Source: Udaeobacter sp963725505 (GTDB taxonomy: Bacteria; Verrucomicrobiota; Verrucomicrobiia; Chthoniobacterales; UBA10450). From it: DNA of 64,000 bases. Made by a program: the position numbers and the translations under genes. The notes beneath the pieces are model-generated. The model saw only the letters and a program-made list of their open reading frames with translations. It did not search any database and was not told where the DNA came from. Positions 62,871-64,000 of this stretch are shown in pieces; position 1 is the stretch's first letter, and the number at the start of each line of letters is the position of its first letter. The stretch covers positions 752,828 through 816,827 of the forward strand of contig CAVRYN010000005.1 of NCBI GenBank assembly GCA_963725505.1. The letters run 5' to 3'.

Positions 62871-63863
62871 TCAATCGCCACTAGTTATTGCAGTTTGTTT
62901 GTCCGCGGTTACGAATTTATCCGGGGCCGCGTCGAAAGTTTTCTTGTCGTCGTCCGAGCAGAAATAATAAGTCGCGCTCTTAAACACGGACTTGGGCGCG
63001 GTGGCCGGATCCACATCCATTCCACACACTGCACAGAGTGGATGTTCGGCCGTTGAGACAGGTGCAGTTGCGTAAATCTGATTTGAATCCGGGTTCATCC
63101 AGCCTTGTCCTTGATATTCCATGTTATAAGCCGTCTTCTGGGCAACCTCGCGACCGTAATAGCGTTCGACCACGCGCAGCGCGAGATCGATTCCTGAGGA
63201 AAGCCCGCCGGCGGTTGCGAGATTTCCGTTCTCAACGAAACGCGCGCCGCGCTTGAGCTGAACATCCGGAAATTCCATGGCGAAACGTTTAAATGCGCCA
63301 TGAAACGTCGTTGCGGATTTGCCTTTTAGCAGTCCGGTTTTCGCCAGAACAAATGCGCCTGTGCAAACCGACATGGTGACATCGGTGGTTTTCGAAGATT
63401 TTCTGATCCATTCCAACACGGCTTCGCTTGGCTGACTTTGGGCCGGTATGACGATGACCTTCGGCGGTGGAGCGTTTTCGATTGTGTAATCAGGAACGAT
63501 CTGCATTCCGCCGCTGGTACGGATCGGTTTCTTGGTTTCGGCCACGGTGTACAGACGGAACGGCATGTCTTGGCGGCTCGGAATCATGACATCCTGGAAA
63601 ACTTCCCACGGTCCGCAGAAATCGATGACGACCGCGCCGTCGGAAATAAGAAAGGCGACCGGAATCTGGTCCTTGTCCGGCGGTTTGAGCGAAGTTGTTT
63701 CGACCGCGGCTTTGTTCAAATTCGAACGGTCGTCGCTTTTAGCGGGAGCGGCGGTTACGGAAAGTGCGCCGAGCGCTAACAGCACCAGTGCGATCAGGAA
63801 GCCAAATTGGGCTGCCCGATTAACGAATTCCATTGCGTTTATCGTATGTGATCGTGCGTTCAT
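62871..63863 (-). CDS. Exported DJ-1/PfpI protein fused to a YHS domain
   Basis: A protein of about 330 residues. After a signal peptide (FGFLIALVLLALGALSVTA) comes a DJ-1/PfpI domain: VAFLISDGAVVIDFCGPWEVFQDV, MSVCTGAFVLAKTGLLKGKSATTFHG (nucleophile Cys) and TAGGLSSGIDLALRVVERYYG. The last 50 residues are a YHS metal-binding domain, HPLCAVCGMDVDPATA, with KSATYYFCSDDDKKTFDAAP. The DJ-1 part is related to the sensor of the regulator next door (83 bases apart), so ancient duplication is likely. Starts at 63905 and 63833 are alternatives. Confidence 0.87.
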   Translation of the reverse strand: MNARSHTINAMEFVNRAAQFGFLIALVLLALGALSVTAAPAKSDDRSNLNKAAVETTSLKPPDKDQIPVAFLISDGAVVIDFCGPWEVFQDVMIPSRQDMPFRLYTVAETKKPIRTSGGMQIVPDYTIENAPPPKVIVIPAQSQPSEAVLEWIRKSSKTTDVTMSVCTGAFVLAKTGLLKGKSATTFHGAFKRFAMEFPDVQLKRGARFVENGNLATAGGLSSGIDLALRVVERYYGREVAQKTAYNMEYQGQGWMNPDSNQIYATAPVSTAEHPLCAVCGMDVDPATAPKSVFKSATYYFCSDDDKKTFDAAPDKFVTADKQTAITSGD

Positions 63864-64000
63864 GGTACTGATTTTCGGGTGACAGGTTAGTGGCAGCAAT
63901 GACAATAATCATCATATTTCTGCCAACCAACGGTCTTCTCTTTTCATCCTTTGACTTTCGAATGTCGCGCTTCACCCACCGTCTCAACCTGGTCTACGCA

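Overview
The window looks like a chromosome segment of a free-living, probably soil-dwelling, Verrucomicrobiota bacterium. The best evidence is the 16S rRNA gene on the minus strand (36035-37600). At 37234-37251 its plus-strand complement reads exactly as the EUB338-III target, GCTGCCACCCGTAGGTGT, which is characteristic of Verrucomicrobiota. The abundant short palindromic spacer repeats and many small secreted or membrane proteins of unknown function agree with this. Placement below phylum is not possible from reading alone.

Layout. 0-4 kb: a phospholipid-type operon (acyltransferase, hydrolase-methyltransferase fusion, PAP2-tyrosine phosphatase fusion, small membrane protein). 4-13.9 kb: single metabolic and stress genes, including a BNR-repeat protein next to a MoaD/ThiS-like protein, a ChaA-type antiporter, an aspartyl protease, an HD protein and an L,D-transpeptidase. 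14-20.6 kb: membrane proteins, DUF72 with a broken second copy of its 5' end, a PLP-binding protein, mannose-6-phosphate isomerase and VanZ. 20.6-23.8 kb: an SGNH-like/MBOAT O-acetylation pair whose MBOAT gene is broken. 24.4-30.1 kb: a redox block (multicopper oxidase, damaged FKBP isomerase, porin, FMN-binding protein, ApbE, four-helix b-type cytochrome-like protein). 30.6-37.6 kb: tRNA-Ala and tRNA-Ile, a broken HAF-repeat protein, a MocR regulator and a 16S gene with no linked 23S. 38-46 kb: KorAB 2-oxoacid oxidoreductase, an ABC-F protein and a toxin-antitoxin pair. 46-49 kb: two surface repeat proteins. 49-55.3 kb: a second toxin-antitoxin pair, carbonic anhydrase, acyl-CoA ligase and two genes bounded by integron attC-like sites. 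55.6-64 kb: a transglutaminase-like protein, aldo/keto reductase with duplicate fragments, an M20 amidohydrolase, two DoxX genes and two DJ-1/PfpI-family genes, one a GlxA-type regulator.

Two themes stand out. First, at least a dozen single-base frameshifts interrupt otherwise conserved genes (MBOAT, FKBP, HAF protein, DUF5069, KorB, DoxX and others). These are either true decay or assembly errors, and only reads or a second genome can decide. Second, there is much small-scale duplication: orphan 5' and 3' gene ends, paired hairpins beside stable RNA genes, direct repeats flanking genes, and dispersed palindromes. No phage, complete insertion sequence or CRISPR array is visible. The best candidates for unusual biology are the porin-flavoprotein-cytochrome block, the BNR/MoaD pair, the attC-like cassettes without a visible integrase, and the split rRNA locus.
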